Part shown: piece after piece, positions 10,464 to 20,781 of the stretch | Layout of the letters: every line of letters begins with the position of its first letter | Position numbering within the stretch: position 1 is the first letter of the stretch | DNA from: Mesorhizobium sp. RMAD-H1 | GTDB lineage: Bacteria; Pseudomonadota; Alphaproteobacteria; Rhizobiales; Rhizobiaceae | Assembly (NCBI RefSeq): GCF_014191375.1 | Contig: NZ_JACHWN010000005.1 | Coordinates: 306,230-370,229 of the forward strand | Reading direction: 5' to 3' | Length of the DNA: 64,000 bases | Made by a program: the position numbers and the translations under genes | The notes under the pieces: model-generated | Told to the model about the DNA's origin: nothing | Databases searched by the model: none | Seen by the model: the letters and a program-made list of their open reading frames with translations, nothing else

Positions 10464-12353
10464 ATGACTGTCACGGCAAGTGCCGATATCGGCACGCAGA
10501 AAATGACGCGTGAGGAGAAGAAAGTCATCTTCGCCTCGTCGCTTGGCACCGTTTTCGAATGGTATGATTTCTATCTCTACGGCACGCTCGCCAGCTTCAT
10601 CGGCGCGGCCTTCTTCAGCCAGTATCCGGAGACGACGCGCAATATCTTCGTGCTGCTCGCCTTCGCGGCGGGCTTTCTCGTGCGCCCCTTCGGCGCGCTG
10701 GTGTTCGGGCGGCTCGGCGATCTCGTGGGACGCAAATACACCTTCCTCGTCACCATCGTCATCATGGGCGCATCGACCTTCCTGGTCGGCCTTCTGCCCG
10801 GCTCGGCAACGCTCGGCATTCTGGCGCCGACGATCCTGATCATCCTGCGCATGCTGCAGGGGCTGGCGCTCGGCGGCGAATATGGCGGCGCCGCGACCTA
10901 TGTCGCGGAACACGCGCCCAACAACCGGCGCGGCTTCTTCACCTCATGGATCCAGACCACGGCGACGCTCGGCCTGTTCATGTCCCTGATCGTCATCCTG
11001 TTCATCCAGAACATGATGAGCAAGGAAGATTTCGCGGCCTGGGGCTGGCGCATTCCGTTCCTGGTTTCGGTTCTCCTGCTCGGCATTTCCGTCTGGATCC
11101 GTCTGCAGATGAACGAGTCGCCCGCTTTCCAGCGCATGAAGGAAGAGGGCAAGGGCTCCAAGGCGCCGCTGTCCGAGGCCTTCGGCACGTGGAAGAACGC
11201 CAAGATCGCGCTGATCGCGCTTTTCGGCCTCACCGCCGGTCAGGCGGTGGTCTGGTATTGCGGCCAGTTCTACGCGCTGTTCTTCCTGCAGAACGTGCTG
11301 AAGGTGGAAAACGTCTCCGCCAATATCATGGTGGCTATTGCTCTCGTTCTGGGCACCGGCTTCTTCGTCTTCTTCGGCTGGCTGTCGGACAAGATCGGCC
11401 GCAAGCCGATCATCATGGCGGGGCTGCTGCTCGCGGCGGTCACCTATTTCCCGCTGTTCAAGGCGCTCACCTATGCCGCAAATCCGGCCTTGGCCCAGGC
11501 ACAGCAGACGATCAGGGCCACTGTCTCGGCGGCTCCCGGCGATTGCACCTTCCAGTTCAATCCGACGGGAACGGCGAAGTTCAACAATTCGTGCGACATC
11601 GCCACGGCATTCCTTTCCAAGGCCTCCGTGCCTTATGAAACCGTTGCCGGCCCCGCCGGTTCGCCTGCTACCGTCAAGATCGGCGACATGACGGTCCAAT
11701 CATTTGATGCCGCTGCGGCCGGCGCCGGCGCGACTGCGGCGGCCGCCAAGTTCGCCCATGACATGAACCTGGCGCTGCAGAAGGCCGGCTTCCCGCTGGT
11801 CCGCGATCCGGCCAAGGTGCCGGATTCCAAGCTCGACGCCTTTGCGGCGGCCAATCCGGAACTCGGCCTCGACGTCAACGCGATCCGCGCCGGCGAAAAG
11901 ACCACAATGTCGACGGCAGATCTGGTTGCGAGCAAGCTCCTGACCCCGGCGGAAGCCGAAGCGCTGGGTGGCGCGGACCAGTCGGTCTTCACCATCCCCA
12001 ATGGCGGCGCGTTCAAGATGGTCGCCGATCCCGAGGCCATCAACTGGCCGCTGACCATCGCCATCCTGACGCTGCTGGTGATCTATGTCACCATGGTCTA
12101 TGGTCCGATCGCCGCCATTCTGGTGGAGATGTTCCCGACCCGCATCCGCTATACCGGCATGTCCCTGCCTTATCACATCGGCAATGGCTGGTTCGGCGGG
12201 CTGCTGCCGGCAACGGTCTTCGCGCTCAGCGCCGCCAAGGGCGACATCTATTACGGCCTCTGGTATCCGATCATCATCGCGATGATGAGCTTCGTCATCG
12301 GCATGATCTTCGTGCGCGACCGCAAGAATGTGGACCTGCACGCGGTCGACTGA
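10464..12353 (+). CDS. MFS transporter, metabolite:H+ symporter (MHS) family, with large periplasmic insertion
   Basis: 629-residue inner-membrane carrier. MHS hallmarks: TVFEWYDFYLYG in helix 1, RPFGALVFGRLGDLVGRKYTF (loop 2-3) and LQGLALGGEYGGAATYVAEHAP (helix 4 region), plus SDKIGRKPIIM in loop 8-9. The family usually imports carboxylates or osmolytes with protons. Unusually, about 185 hydrophilic residues (roughly 339-525) separate helix 9 from helix 10, which should place them in the periplasm; they include Cys361 and Cys377, able to form a disulfide. The ATG at 10464 follows GGGAGG by 8 nt. Usual MHS proteins are about 430-550 residues. It is transcribed alone and has its own terminator. 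Confidence 0.9.
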   Translation: MTVTASADIGTQKMTREEKKVIFASSLGTVFEWYDFYLYGTLASFIGAAFFSQYPETTRNIFVLLAFAAGFLVRPFGALVFGRLGDLVGRKYTFLVTIVIMGASTFLVGLLPGSATLGILAPTILIILRMLQGLALGGEYGGAATYVAEHAPNNRRGFFTSWIQTTATLGLFMSLIVILFIQNMMSKEDFAAWGWRIPFLVSVLLLGISVWIRLQMNESPAFQRMKEEGKGSKAPLSEAFGTWKNAKIALIALFGLTAGQAVVWYCGQFYALFFLQNVLKVENVSANIMVAIALVLGTGFFVFFGWLSDKIGRKPIIMAGLLLAAVTYFPLFKALTYAANPALAQAQQTIRATVSAAPGDCTFQFNPTGTAKFNNSCDIATAFLSKASVPYETVAGPAGSPATVKIGDMTVQSFDAAAAGAGATAAAAKFAHDMNLALQKAGFPLVRDPAKVPDSKLDAFAAANPELGLDVNAIRAGEKTTMSTADLVASKLLTPAEAEALGGADQSVFTIPNGGAFKMVADPEAINWPLTIAILTLLVIYVTMVYGPIAAILVEMFPTRIRYTGMSLPYHIGNGWFGGLLPATVFALSAAKGDIYYGLWYPIIIAMMSFVIGMIFVRDRKNVDLHAVD

Positions 12354-12375
12354 TCTTTATCGATCCCAAAATAAG

Positions 12376-12402
12376 ACGCCGCCTGAAAGGGCGGCGTTTT
12401 TC
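12376..12402 (+). terminator. Rho-independent terminator of the MHS transporter gene
   Basis: 8-bp stem ACGCCGCC/GGCGGCGT with a 6-nt loop followed by TTTTTCTTT. The A-rich left flank could also terminate the convergent ada gene. Confidence 0.87.
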
Positions 12403-12414
12403 TTTGGAGAGCAG

Positions 12415-13470
12415 CTAGTTCCCCCGATACCGCGTCTCGATCTCGATCAGCTTCTGCTTGCGCCACAGGCCGCCGCCATAGCCGGTGAGCGAACCGTCCG
12501 CTCCGATGACACGGTGACAGGGGATGATGATGGCAATCTGATTGGCGCCGTTGGCCCGCGCCACCGCGCGCACCGCAAGCGGCTTCTCGATGGCTTGCGC
12601 GATCTCGCTATAGCTGCGTGTTTCGCCTGCCCCGATCTTCTGCAATTCGCGCCATACACTCTGCGTGAAGGCGCTGCCGTGCATCACCAGCGGCAGATCG
12701 AACATGGCGGATTGCCCCGCGAAAAAATCGCCCAGCTGGCGTTCGACCAGATCATGCGTCGCGAAGCGGCCGATGCCGAGATCGCCGCGACAGACGGCAT
12801 GGAGCTTTTTCAGCTCCGCCGGAAGCGCCTTCCGGTCGGCAAACTCCAGGAGATGCAGCCCTTTTGCATCGCAGACAGCGATCATGGTGCCGAGCGGCGT
12901 CCGGATCCAGTCCGCGCGCAATAGGCCGTCCTTGCGCAGCTTCGCCGGCTGCAGCCCCAGAATGCGGGCGAAGGCGCTGCGGAACGCTTCGGGCGATTCG
13001 AAGCCTGCATCGATCTGCGCGTCGATGACCCGCGCGCCGTCCGCCAGCGCCTGAAAGCCGTGGCGCAGGCGCTCCTGCCGCGCCATTTCCAGAAAGGTCA
13101 TGCCGAAGTGGCGGCGAAAGCTGCGGCGGACAGTGGACGGATCGAGCCCCATCCGCGCCACATCGTCCTCGCTCCATCGCCGCACAGGATCGGCTTCGAG
13201 CGCATCCAGCAGCTTCTTTACGGCAGGGTCCGCTTCCGCGGCGGGCTGGAGCGGATGGCATCTTTTGCATGGCCGGAAACCATCGGCCATGCACTCGGCG
13301 ACCGATGCGAAGAAGCGGCAGTTCTCCCGCTTCGGCTTGCGCGCCGGACAGGTCAGGCGGCAGAAAATGCCGGTGGAGGTAACGCCGACATAGGCCCGGC
13401 CTTCATAAGAGGCATCGCGGGCGAGGAGCGCATCGTAGAGTTTGTCTTGGTCAGGAAGTGTGAACAGCAT
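12415..13470 (-). CDS. ada: Bifunctional transcriptional activator / O6-alkylguanine-DNA alkyltransferase Ada
   Basis: 351-residue adaptive-response protein. The N-terminal zinc domain has four cysteines (C37, C41, C68, C71; GIFCRLTCPARKP and CKRCHP), of which one accepts methyl groups from phosphotriesters. An AraC-type helix-turn-helix follows (about 85-185, VRRSFRRHFGMTFLEMARQ). The C-terminal methyltransferase domain has IIIPCHRVIGADG with acceptor Cys318. In the family, methylation of the N-terminal cysteine turns it into an activator of alkylation repair genes. No alkB or alkA gene is next to it here. Confidence 0.95.
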   Translation of the reverse strand: MLFTLPDQDKLYDALLARDASYEGRAYVGVTSTGIFCRLTCPARKPKRENCRFFASVAECMADGFRPCKRCHPLQPAAEADPAVKKLLDALEADPVRRWSEDDVARMGLDPSTVRRSFRRHFGMTFLEMARQERLRHGFQALADGARVIDAQIDAGFESPEAFRSAFARILGLQPAKLRKDGLLRADWIRTPLGTMIAVCDAKGLHLLEFADRKALPAELKKLHAVCRGDLGIGRFATHDLVERQLGDFFAGQSAMFDLPLVMHGSAFTQSVWRELQKIGAGETRSYSEIAQAIEKPLAVRAVARANGANQIAIIIPCHRVIGADGSLTGYGGGLWRKQKLIEIETRYRGN

Positions 13471-13542
13471 GCCGCTATTTTTAGCGGCTGAGCTGGAAAT
13501 TACAGCCTCGAATCGGGCAGTTATTTTCTAAATTGACAAGTC

Positions 13543-13570
13543 GGCGGGACAGAGGGGGCACTGTCCCGCC
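13543..13570 (-). terminator. Terminator-like hairpin after leuB
   Basis: 10-bp perfect stem GGCGGGACAG/CTGTCCCGCC, 8-nt loop, 12 nt past the leuB stop. The minus-strand tail is only moderately T-rich. Confidence 0.6.
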
Positions 13571-13582
13571 GGATCATTCCAA

Positions 13583-14695
13583 TTAAGCCGAAAGCGCCTT
13601 GAACTTCGCCAGAATCGCGTCGCCCATTTCCGAGGTGCCGATCTTCTTCGTGCCTTCAGACCAGATGTCGGCGGTGCGCAGCCCGTCGTCGAGCACGCCG
13701 GAGATGGCGGCTTCCAGCCGGTCGGCTTCAGCGACCAGGTTGAAGGAATAGCGCAGGCACATGGCGAGCGAGGCGATCATGGCGATCGGGTTGGCGACGC
13801 CCTTGCCGGCGATATCGGGCGCGGAGCCGTGTACCGGCTCATAAAGCGCCTTGCGACTGCCGGTCTTGGCGTCGGGGGCACCCAGCGAGGCCGAGGGCAG
13901 CATGCCGAGCGAGCCGGTCAGCATCGCCGCCACATCCGACAGCATGTCGCCGAAGAGATTGTCCGTGACGATGACGTCGAACTGCTTGGGCCAGCGCACG
14001 AGCTGCATGCCGCCGGCATCCGCCAGCATGTGTTCGAGCGTGACATCGGAATATTTCGCCTTGTGCGTCGCGGTCACCACCTCGTTCCAGAGCACGCCCG
14101 ATTTCATGACGTTGCGCTTTTCCATCGAGGTGACCTTGTTGCCGCGCGTGCGCGCCAGCTCGAAGGCGACGCCGGCGATGCGCTCGATCTCGAAGGTGTC
14201 GTAGACCTGCGTGTCGATGCCGCGCTTCTGGCCATTGCCGAGATCGATGATCTCCTTCGGCTCGCCGAAATAGACGCCGCCGGTCAGTTCGCGAACGATG
14301 AGAATGTCGAGGCCTTCCACCACTTCCGGCTTGAGCGAGGACGAGCTCGCCAGCGCCGGGTAGCAAATCGCCGGGCGGAGATTGGCAAAGAGCTCCATGT
14401 CCTTGCGCAGGCGCAGAAGCCCGGCCTCGGGGCGGACATCGTAGGGGACGCCATCCCATTTCGGGCCGCCCACCGCACCAAAAAGCACGGCATCGGCGGC
14501 CAGCGCCTTGCCCATATCCTCTTCCGAGATCGCCTTGCTATGCGCGTCATAGGCAGAGCCGCCGACCAGCCCCTCCTCGGTTTCGAAGCCGAGCCCGAGA
14601 TCCGCATTGAGATGATCGATGATCTTGCGGACTTCCGCCATTGCTTCCGGGCCGATGCCGTCGCCGGCCAAGAGGAGGAGTTTTCTGGATGCCAT
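13583..14695 (-). CDS. leuB: 3-isopropylmalate dehydrogenase
   Basis: 370-residue NAD-dependent decarboxylating dehydrogenase of leucine synthesis. Seen: [17 protein letters not shown] at the N-terminus; [16 protein letters not shown] with the substrate-binding arginines; the conserved [39 protein letters not shown] with the metal-binding aspartates; and [22 protein letters not shown], the NAD loop. Length is typical. It is separated from leuD by a 5-kb stretch and is transcribed in the opposite direction. Confidence 0.97.
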   Translation of the reverse strand: MASRKLLLLAGDGIGPEAMAEVRKIIDHLNADLGLGFETEEGLVGGSAYDAHSKAISEEDMGKALAADAVLFGAVGGPKWDGVPYDVRPEAGLLRLRKDMELFANLRPAICYPALASSSSLKPEVVEGLDILIVRELTGGVYFGEPKEIIDLGNGQKRGIDTQVYDTFEIERIAGVAFELARTRGNKVTSMEKRNVMKSGVLWNEVVTATHKAKYSDVTLEHMLADAGGMQLVRWPKQFDVIVTDNLFGDMLSDVAAMLTGSLGMLPSASLGAPDAKTGSRKALYEPVHGSAPDIAGKGVANPIAMIASLAMCLRYSFNLVAEADRLEAAISGVLDDGLRTADIWSEGTKKIGTSEMGDAILAKFKALSA

Positions 14696-14797
14696 GATAT
14701 CGCGCCTTCGCTGGAGGGGTGAATTTCCAGCGTGTCTTAGACAAGCGGCAGCGGCATTTCAACTATGCTGGATGGATTGCGCCGATGCGCGGGACCG

Positions 14798-15007
14798 CTA
14801 TTCGATGCTGCGGGCTTCCGAGGGCAGCATGATCGGGATGCCGTCGCGCACGGGATAGGCGAGCTTGGCCTTTTCGGAGATGAGCTCGCCATGCTCGGCG
14901 TCATAGACGAGGCGCCCCTTCGTCAGGGGGCAGACGAGAAGCTCCAGGAGCTTGGGATCGATGGCGGGTGGTTGTCTGGCTTCGCTCATGTCGTGCTCGC
15001 TTGGCAT
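14798..15007 (-). CDS. Trm112 family protein (UPF0434)
   Basis: 69-residue protein with [46 protein letters not shown], the small Trm112-like fold that in other organisms activates methyltransferases. The alphaproteobacterial version keeps only one cysteine of the zinc site here (VCPLT). It lies 8 nt downstream of the Lon-domain gene on the same strand, so co-transcription is likely. An internal ATG at 14989 (MSEARQPP) is an alternative start. Confidence 0.88.
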   Translation of the reverse strand: MPSEHDMSEARQPPAIDPKLLELLVCPLTKGRLVYDAEHGELISEKAKLAYPVRDGIPIMLPSEARSIE

Positions 15008-15015
15008 TCCGCAGA

Positions 15016-15693
15016 TTACTGCAGGCTGGAGCCGAAATCGTCCTTGTCCTTGGCCAGGGCGATCTCGGTGATAGCGATCAGCGTTTCGGCACGCGTCTTC
15101 AAGTCCGCTGCCTCGAGCAGCGCCTGCTTCTCGGCCGGACCGAAAGGCGACATCATTGCCAGTGCGTTCACGAGGGTCTCATTGCCGGCGCGCGAGATGC
15201 TGTCCCAATCGGCATCGAGATTATTGGCGTCGAGATAATCGCGAAAAGCCCTGAGCAGCGCCTGGCGGTTGACTTCTTCGGTGCCCGAAACCTCTTCGAG
15301 ATCTGTGAGGAAGGGCGCTATGCGGCACTGGCGGAAGGGCTGGCGGCTCATCACCTCCTCCAGGACACGGAAGCGGCAGATGCCCTGCAGCGTGATGAGG
15401 ATGCGCCCATCTCCGGTCTCGGCATAAGTGGTCACGCGGCCCATGCAGCCGACTTCGCACAGATCGGAGACCGGCCGGGCGGCGGCATGGCTGTCGCCGT
15501 CAAGGCAGGGCTGGATCATGCCGATGATGCGCTTTCCGGCCATGACGGCATTCAGCATCTCGATATAGCGGGGCTCGAAGATATTGAGCGGCATCTGCCC
15601 GTTAGGCAGGAGCAGCGCCGCCTTGAGCGGAAAGACCGGAATGATTTCCGGAATGTCGTTCATGGTGCGGTAATGGGCATTGCCCGCCTGCAT
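15016..15693 (-). CDS. LON peptidase substrate-binding domain protein
   Basis: 225-residue protein consisting of a Lon N-terminal (substrate-binding) domain without ATPase or protease domains. Seen: [67 protein letters not shown]. The start at 15693 is supported by GGGAG about 9 nt upstream. It leads the operon with the Trm112-like gene. Stand-alone Lon N-domain proteins are widespread; their role is not settled. Confidence 0.9.
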   Translation of the reverse strand: MQAGNAHYRTMNDIPEIIPVFPLKAALLLPNGQMPLNIFEPRYIEMLNAVMAGKRIIGMIQPCLDGDSHAAARPVSDLCEVGCMGRVTTYAETGDGRILITLQGICRFRVLEEVMSRQPFRQCRIAPFLTDLEEVSGTEEVNRQALLRAFRDYLDANNLDADWDSISRAGNETLVNALAMMSPFGPAEKQALLEAADLKTRAETLIAITEIALAKDKDDFGSSLQ

Positions 15694-15841
15694 CGAAAGC
15701 CACTCCCAAAGTCGCCATCACCTGAACAGCAACATATTCCAATCACATGGACGGATCTTCTATTCCAATCAAGAGATGGGGCGCGAGGGCATAAACTCAA
15801 GCCGCCCGCGCCTCTTTTTCCCGCGCCTTTTCTCCGGCCCG

Positions 15842-16825
<984 letters not shown>

Positions 16826-16966
16826 TCATCCCTTTGCGGATTCATCCTGCGGTTCGCGGGCCGGATATCGACCATCGCCCCAATCTCCCCGGCGCCGCAT
16901 TCCTTCCATTGGTCAGTTCGTGTCTGAGCCGGGTCGTTTCAAGGCACGCCGGCCCGCATGCAGGCA

Positions 16967-17485
16967 TTATTGCGCCAGCGCGTCCGCCGTTGTGGCGACA
17001 GCCAGGATCTCCGGCTGGTGGCCCGTGGCGCGCAGGAAGCGGACCAGATCGTCGCGGCCGATCGAGGTGGTCGCCTCGTTGGTCAGCGGATGGACGTTGA
17101 TGATATCATGCCGCATCAGTCCCTCGTCGAGAATAATCTTCACCTTCTTTTCAGTGTCATTGATGGCGCCGAGCGCGCTGACGGAGCCGGGAAGGAGGCC
17201 CAGATACTCCATCAGTTTATCCGGCTTGCCGAAAGAGACGCGGCTTGCCGCACCGATGAGCGTGTGCACCGTCTTCAGGTCGACAACGGCATCCTCCTCC
17301 ACGGTCAGGAGGAAGAAATTGTCCTTCTTGTCCTTGAGAAAAAGATTCTTGGTGTGCCCGCCCTCGATCTCGCCGCGCAGCGCCTGCGAATCGGCGACGG
17401 TGAAAAGCGGCGGATGCTTCACCGTTTTCACCGTGATCCCGATCTCATCGAGGAAGGCAAAGAGTTCGTCAGGTGTTTTCGGCAT
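16967..17485 (-). CDS. Prolyl-tRNA editing protein (ProXp-ala / PrdX type deacylase)
   Basis: 172-residue free-standing editing domain of the YbaK superfamily, which hydrolyses Ala-tRNA(Pro) made in error by ProRS. Seen: HPPLFTVADSQALRGEIEGGHTKNLFLKDKKDNFFLLTV (with the conserved catalytic-type lysine in KNLFL), GAASRVSFGKPDKLMEYLGLLPGSVSALGAIND, and HPLTNEATTSI. This pattern matches PrdX/ProXp-ala better than YbaK. The function fits rhizobial ProRS enzymes, which often lack the internal insertion domain; the proS gene is not in the window. Confidence 0.9.
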   Translation of the reverse strand: MPKTPDELFAFLDEIGITVKTVKHPPLFTVADSQALRGEIEGGHTKNLFLKDKKDNFFLLTVEEDAVVDLKTVHTLIGAASRVSFGKPDKLMEYLGLLPGSVSALGAINDTEKKVKIILDEGLMRHDIINVHPLTNEATTSIGRDDLVRFLRATGHQPEILAVATTADALAQ

Positions 17486-17715
17486 GGGAACCTTCGGTCT
17501 TCATTCGGGAATGGTCGGATCAGACCGGTCTACAGCATGACCCGAGAAAACGGAATGCTTTTCGGGAGGACAATGCGGCATGGCGGCGGCGCCGGCGTGC
17601 GATATCGTGAAGAATTCACAGCCGAAAAAACAATTGCATTTTTCCGTCGATTTCCTGTTGCATTCGTCAGGCTGTTGAGCCATATAGGCGCGGCCTAGAC
17701 GACTAGCTGGCGCGA

Positions 17716-17790
17716 GCGGGTGTAGCTCAGGGGTAGAGCACAACCTTGCCAAGGTTGGGGTCGAGGGTTCGAATCCCTTCGCCCGCTCCA
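17716..17790 (+). tRNA. tRNA-Gly (anticodon GCC)
   Basis: A 75-nt cloverleaf: acceptor GCGGGTG/CGCCCGC, D-arm GCTC..GAGC, anticodon stem CAACC/GGTTG around TTGCCAA (GCC anticodon), T-arm GAGGG-TTCGAAT-CCCTT, discriminator T and an encoded CCA end. It is followed by its own terminator. Confidence 0.97.
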
Positions 17791-17808
17791 GTTGGTCTTG
17801 AGGCTTCA

Positions 17809-17834
17809 AAAGCCCCGCATTGCGGGGCTTTTTG
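17809..17834 (+). terminator. Terminator of tRNA-Gly
   Basis: AAAAGCCCCGC-ATT-GCGGGGCTTTTT: 8-bp GC stem with flanking A and T runs, 18 nt past the tRNA end. Confidence 0.92.
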
Positions 17835-18336
17835 CTTATCTTGGACTCGATCCAATTTTCATTGAGATCGGCGTTTTCGGGCCGCGATTGCCGCGCGGTT
17901 ACAGCTTCGCGGATATCAGCAATTACGAAATCGACGTGTGGCAGGGCTTGCACATATTTGAGAAGATGACGTTAAATCAGCGCCTCTAGAATCCAAATTT
18001 GTACTACCCCGATCGGAATATCTGAAGATGCTGTTTTTGGATGACTCGGAGGGCCAGCCGTGAAGCATGAGGATGTCGGGGACATTGCTTTGGGTATTTT
18101 GCCGGATGCCCAACACGGCCAGACGGACGACCCGACGGGAAAAATCCGGCTATTACGAAATCAAAATTTTCCGTCATTTCAAACCAGAACTGTTTGATAT
18201 TCTGGCTCATGCGGCCAGCGAACCGGATCGTCGATGGCGGCTTTCCGGTTGTCGCTCGTGGTATCGGCCGGCCTTTGGCGGAAGTCATATGACTTATGAG
18301 ATCTCAAACGGCTCCCGACCTGCGGGCCTGAGGACG
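17835..18336. other. Gene-poor stretch downstream of tRNA-Gly
   Basis: About 500 nt of lower GC than the surroundings with only short, unconvincing frames. A possible alpha/beta-hydrolase fragment lies at about 18000-18119 on the minus strand. The stretch looks like decayed accessory DNA next to a tRNA, a frequent integration site, but no integrase or duplicated tRNA end was found. Confidence 0.5.
18000..18119 (-). pseudogene. Possible fragment of an alpha/beta-hydrolase (epoxide-hydrolase-like) gene
   Basis: The minus-strand frame reads SNVPDILMLHGWPSES, close to the oxyanion-hole motif (P-x-L-L-L-H-G-W-P) of epoxide-hydrolase-like proteins. It has no credible start, upstream domain or nucleophile elbow around it. 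A chance resemblance is possible; a decayed gene is the more interesting reading. Confidence 0.3.
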
Positions 18337-19188
18337 TCAGAATTTGTAGCCGATCCCAAGGGAAACCGAGGGCTGCAGTTTTTCCTGGACAATGGGGCTG
18401 TCGGCAGCGTCTCCGGTCAATATGCCAAGACCCGCCTGGCCGCGGACGAGCCAATTGTCGGTCAGCAGATATGTCGCGGAGGCTGAGACATTGACGCGCT
18501 TGAGGCCCGCCTTCGCCTTGTATTCAGGCAGGCCGGAGGCCGCGGATTGCGCGGAATCGACGCCGAAATAGGCCTCCATGTGCTTGTCGTTCGCGACGAT
18601 CGCCTCGGCTCTGGCGCCGAGGATGAGCTTCTCCGTGACGGGCGCAGAATATCCGACACCGAATGTGCCGATGAGACTTTCGCTGCCGCCGATCGTCTGG
18701 TCGACCTCGGCATAGAGTTCGACCGGCCCCCATTCATAGGCCGCCTTGACCCCGACGGTGGCTGCCAAATCGATGTCGCCCAGGCCTCGAAGCCTGTCGT
18801 GATCGCCCGCATCCCTTCCCGATTCGTAACCGACCTTGCCGGAAAGCGAAAAGCCATTGCGTTGCAGGGCGGTGACCGTAACCCCCGTGGGATCGATTTC
18901 GAGCCAGTCGCCATAGGTAAACTGAACGAAGGGAATAGGGCTGATTTCGAAATCTTCGCTTCCTTCATATTCCGGCTTGTATCTCGCGCCGCCGCCTATG
19001 ATCAGGCTCCAGTTCCGCTCGGGCTCGAACCGCTGGTCGAACCGTTCCTGGTCCAAACCCGAGCCGGATGCCGGTTCCGTTGGAGAAAGATCGGCAGCGG
19101 ACGCGCTCGCCGCCATGCCCATGATTCCCATTGCGAGGCCGAATACCGGGGCCGGGGCGCGCCGATTGTTCCGAAATATTAAAGACAT
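18337..19188 (-). CDS. mipA: MipA/OmpV family outer-membrane protein
   Basis: 283-residue beta-barrel protein. Residues 1-31 form a signal peptide (VFGLAMGIMGMAASASA-ADL). The mature part shows the family's opening (NWSLIIGGGARYKPEYEGSEDFEISPIPFVQFTYGDWLEID), alternating strands, and a C-terminal SVSLGIGYKF ending in the terminal Phe expected for Bam-assembled barrels. MipA was named for interaction with the murein hydrolase MltA; in pseudomonads a MipA protein has been linked to two-component control of an RND pump (recalled, not verified here). It is divergent from the kinase gene and has operator copy A 102 nt before its start, so it is probably controlled by that two-component system. Confidence 0.92.
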   Translation of the reverse strand: MSLIFRNNRRAPAPVFGLAMGIMGMAASASAADLSPTEPASGSGLDQERFDQRFEPERNWSLIIGGGARYKPEYEGSEDFEISPIPFVQFTYGDWLEIDPTGVTVTALQRNGFSLSGKVGYESGRDAGDHDRLRGLGDIDLAATVGVKAAYEWGPVELYAEVDQTIGGSESLIGTFGVGYSAPVTEKLILGARAEAIVANDKHMEAYFGVDSAQSAASGLPEYKAKAGLKRVNVSASATYLLTDNWLVRGQAGLGILTGDAADSPIVQEKLQPSVSLGIGYKF

Positions 19189-19290
19189 GAGAGCTCCAAA
19201 GCGAGGTGTCAGTGCCGCGCCATTTCAACGGGCAGCGAGACCGGGGACAACGCTACATTTCATGAACAACCGGCTTCGGACATGTCGTTA

Positions 19291-19306
19291 TGTTAAAGTT
19301 TGTTAC
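19291..19306 (-). promoter_or_regulatory. Operator copy A (for mipA)
   Basis: Plus-strand TGTTAAAGTTTGTTAC; read in the direction of mipA it is GTAACAAACTTTAACA. A TGTT direct repeat with a 10-bp period, 102 nt before the mipA start. One of five copies in this cluster. Confidence 0.7.
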
Positions 19307-19352
19307 AAAGGCGTTCCCGGAACAGCCGGCGCCGGCCGGCAGGGCGACGGCC

Positions 19353-19368
19353 GCAACAAAACTTAACA
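19353..19368 (+). promoter_or_regulatory. Operator copy B (for the histidine kinase gene)
   Basis: GCAACAAAACTTAACA, the gene-sense form of the shared 16-mer, 74 nt before the kinase start. It faces copy A across a centre-to-centre distance of 62 bp. Confidence 0.72.
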
Positions 19369-19442
19369 ATCAACCAGGCCGGAGAGGCGCCCGCCATGTT
19401 ACAAGGCTGGCAACCAAGGACCTTTCAACGGCAGGGAGGGTG

Positions 19443-20768
19443 ATGAAATTGCGCGTGCCTCTGGGCTTGAGAACCATTCATGGGCAGATCACTGCCCTGG
19501 CCATACTCGCGCTATTGATAATCATCGTCCTGGCAGGACCCGTGCTCGAGCGCTGGGTGCGGGACGATCATAGGGTATTGGATATCGAGCAGGTTGCCGA
19601 ACATGTCCAGGCGGTAAGCGACTTACTGGCAGTGGCGACCCCGGACGAGAGACGTGTCATCCTCGACGCCGCCCGGCGGGCGGGCTGGGATCTGACGCTG
19701 CAACCCCTGTCCTTGAGCGAACGGTTCACAACGTCGTCCCCTCAATGGACATTCCTGGCAGCGGCCATCGAGTGGCTGTTTCCCCCCGACAATTCGGTTT
19801 CCCCGTTGGGTGGCTGGAGAACGTTTCTGAACGGCAACCGCGTCGTTGCGATGCGGGTGGACGATGCGACGATGCTGGTCACGCCCGTTTCTTCCGATCC
19901 TTTCCTGACGAGCGATTTCGCGGTGCGCGGATCCTATTATCTGGTCGCGCTGGTTACCATGATTTTCATTTTCTCGGCCTTTGCCGTCTGGGCGATCATG
20001 CTGCCGCTCCGGCGGATATCACGGGCGGCCATGAACGCGGATATTTCGAATGACGGGGAGGTTTTCGAGGAGCGCGGCAGCGTCGAGATCGTCGCCCTGG
20101 CCAGGGCTTTGAACAGCATGCGCAAGCGGATCGCGATCATGGTGGAATCCCGAACCCGCATGTTGCGCGGCATCAGCCACGATTTACGGACTCCGCTGAC
20201 GCGGTTGCGGCTCAAGGCCGAGCGTCTGCCCGCGGATACGGCCCGGGACGCGATGCTGTCCGACATCAACCATATCGACCGGTTGCTGGGGGAAAGCCTC
20301 GATTATCTGCGCGACAATTACCGCAAGGAGAAGTTCGAGCGGACCGATATCGCCAGCACCCTGCAGACAATCTGCAGCGAGTTTGCCGATGTCGGCTTCG
20401 ACGTGGCCTATCGGGGGCCGAACAGGCTCATCGTGAACTGCAAGCCTCTGGCGATCACGCGCGCCGTCACGAATCTTTGCGACAACGCCACGAAATTCGC
20501 CAGCTCCGCGGTTGTCGCGTTGCGGGCCGATGCCGGGACGATGATCATCGACGTCATCGACGATGGTCCGGGCATTCCCGAAATATACCGGCAGCGTGTT
20601 CTGGAGCCTTTCTTCAAGATCGATGCCGCACGAAACGACGCGAATGCCGGCTTCGGGCTGGGACTTTCGATCGTTGCCGAAATCGCGCAGGCCCATGGCG
20701 GCAAGCTGGAATTCCTTGACCGGCAGCCTCATGGCCTCATCGCCCGGCTGACATTGCCCGCCGGTTAA
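19443..20768 (+). CDS. Sensor histidine kinase, EnvZ-like architecture
   Basis: 441-residue inner-membrane kinase. Order: helix 1 (about 17-33), periplasmic sensor of about 130 residues (34-164), helix 2 (about 165-187), HAMP (188-240), dimerisation/phosphoacceptor domain with RGISHDLRTPLTRLRLKAERL (His246), and a catalytic domain with N-box NLCDNATKFA, G1 DDGPGIP and G2 GFGLGLSIVAEIA. The ATG at 19443 has GGGAGG 4-5 nt upstream; the longer frame (from 19290) would run through operator copy B. It is convergent with the ICMT-like gene (13-nt gap). The partner regulator is encoded at 21.5-22.3 kb. The signal is unknown; the neighbouring genes suggest envelope or drug stress. Confidence 0.93.
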   Translation: MKLRVPLGLRTIHGQITALAILALLIIIVLAGPVLERWVRDDHRVLDIEQVAEHVQAVSDLLAVATPDERRVILDAARRAGWDLTLQPLSLSERFTTSSPQWTFLAAAIEWLFPPDNSVSPLGGWRTFLNGNRVVAMRVDDATMLVTPVSSDPFLTSDFAVRGSYYLVALVTMIFIFSAFAVWAIMLPLRRISRAAMNADISNDGEVFEERGSVEIVALARALNSMRKRIAIMVESRTRMLRGISHDLRTPLTRLRLKAERLPADTARDAMLSDINHIDRLLGESLDYLRDNYRKEKFERTDIASTLQTICSEFADVGFDVAYRGPNRLIVNCKPLAITRAVTNLCDNATKFASSAVVALRADAGTMIIDVIDDGPGIPEIYRQRVLEPFFKIDAARNDANAGFGLGLSIVAEIAQAHGGKLEFLDRQPHGLIARLTLPAG

Positions 20769-20781
20769 GGCCAGCCTTCCT

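Noticed and set aside
17792..17989. 65-codon frame after tRNA-Gly
   Set aside because: It begins inside the tRNA terminator and has no supporting motif.
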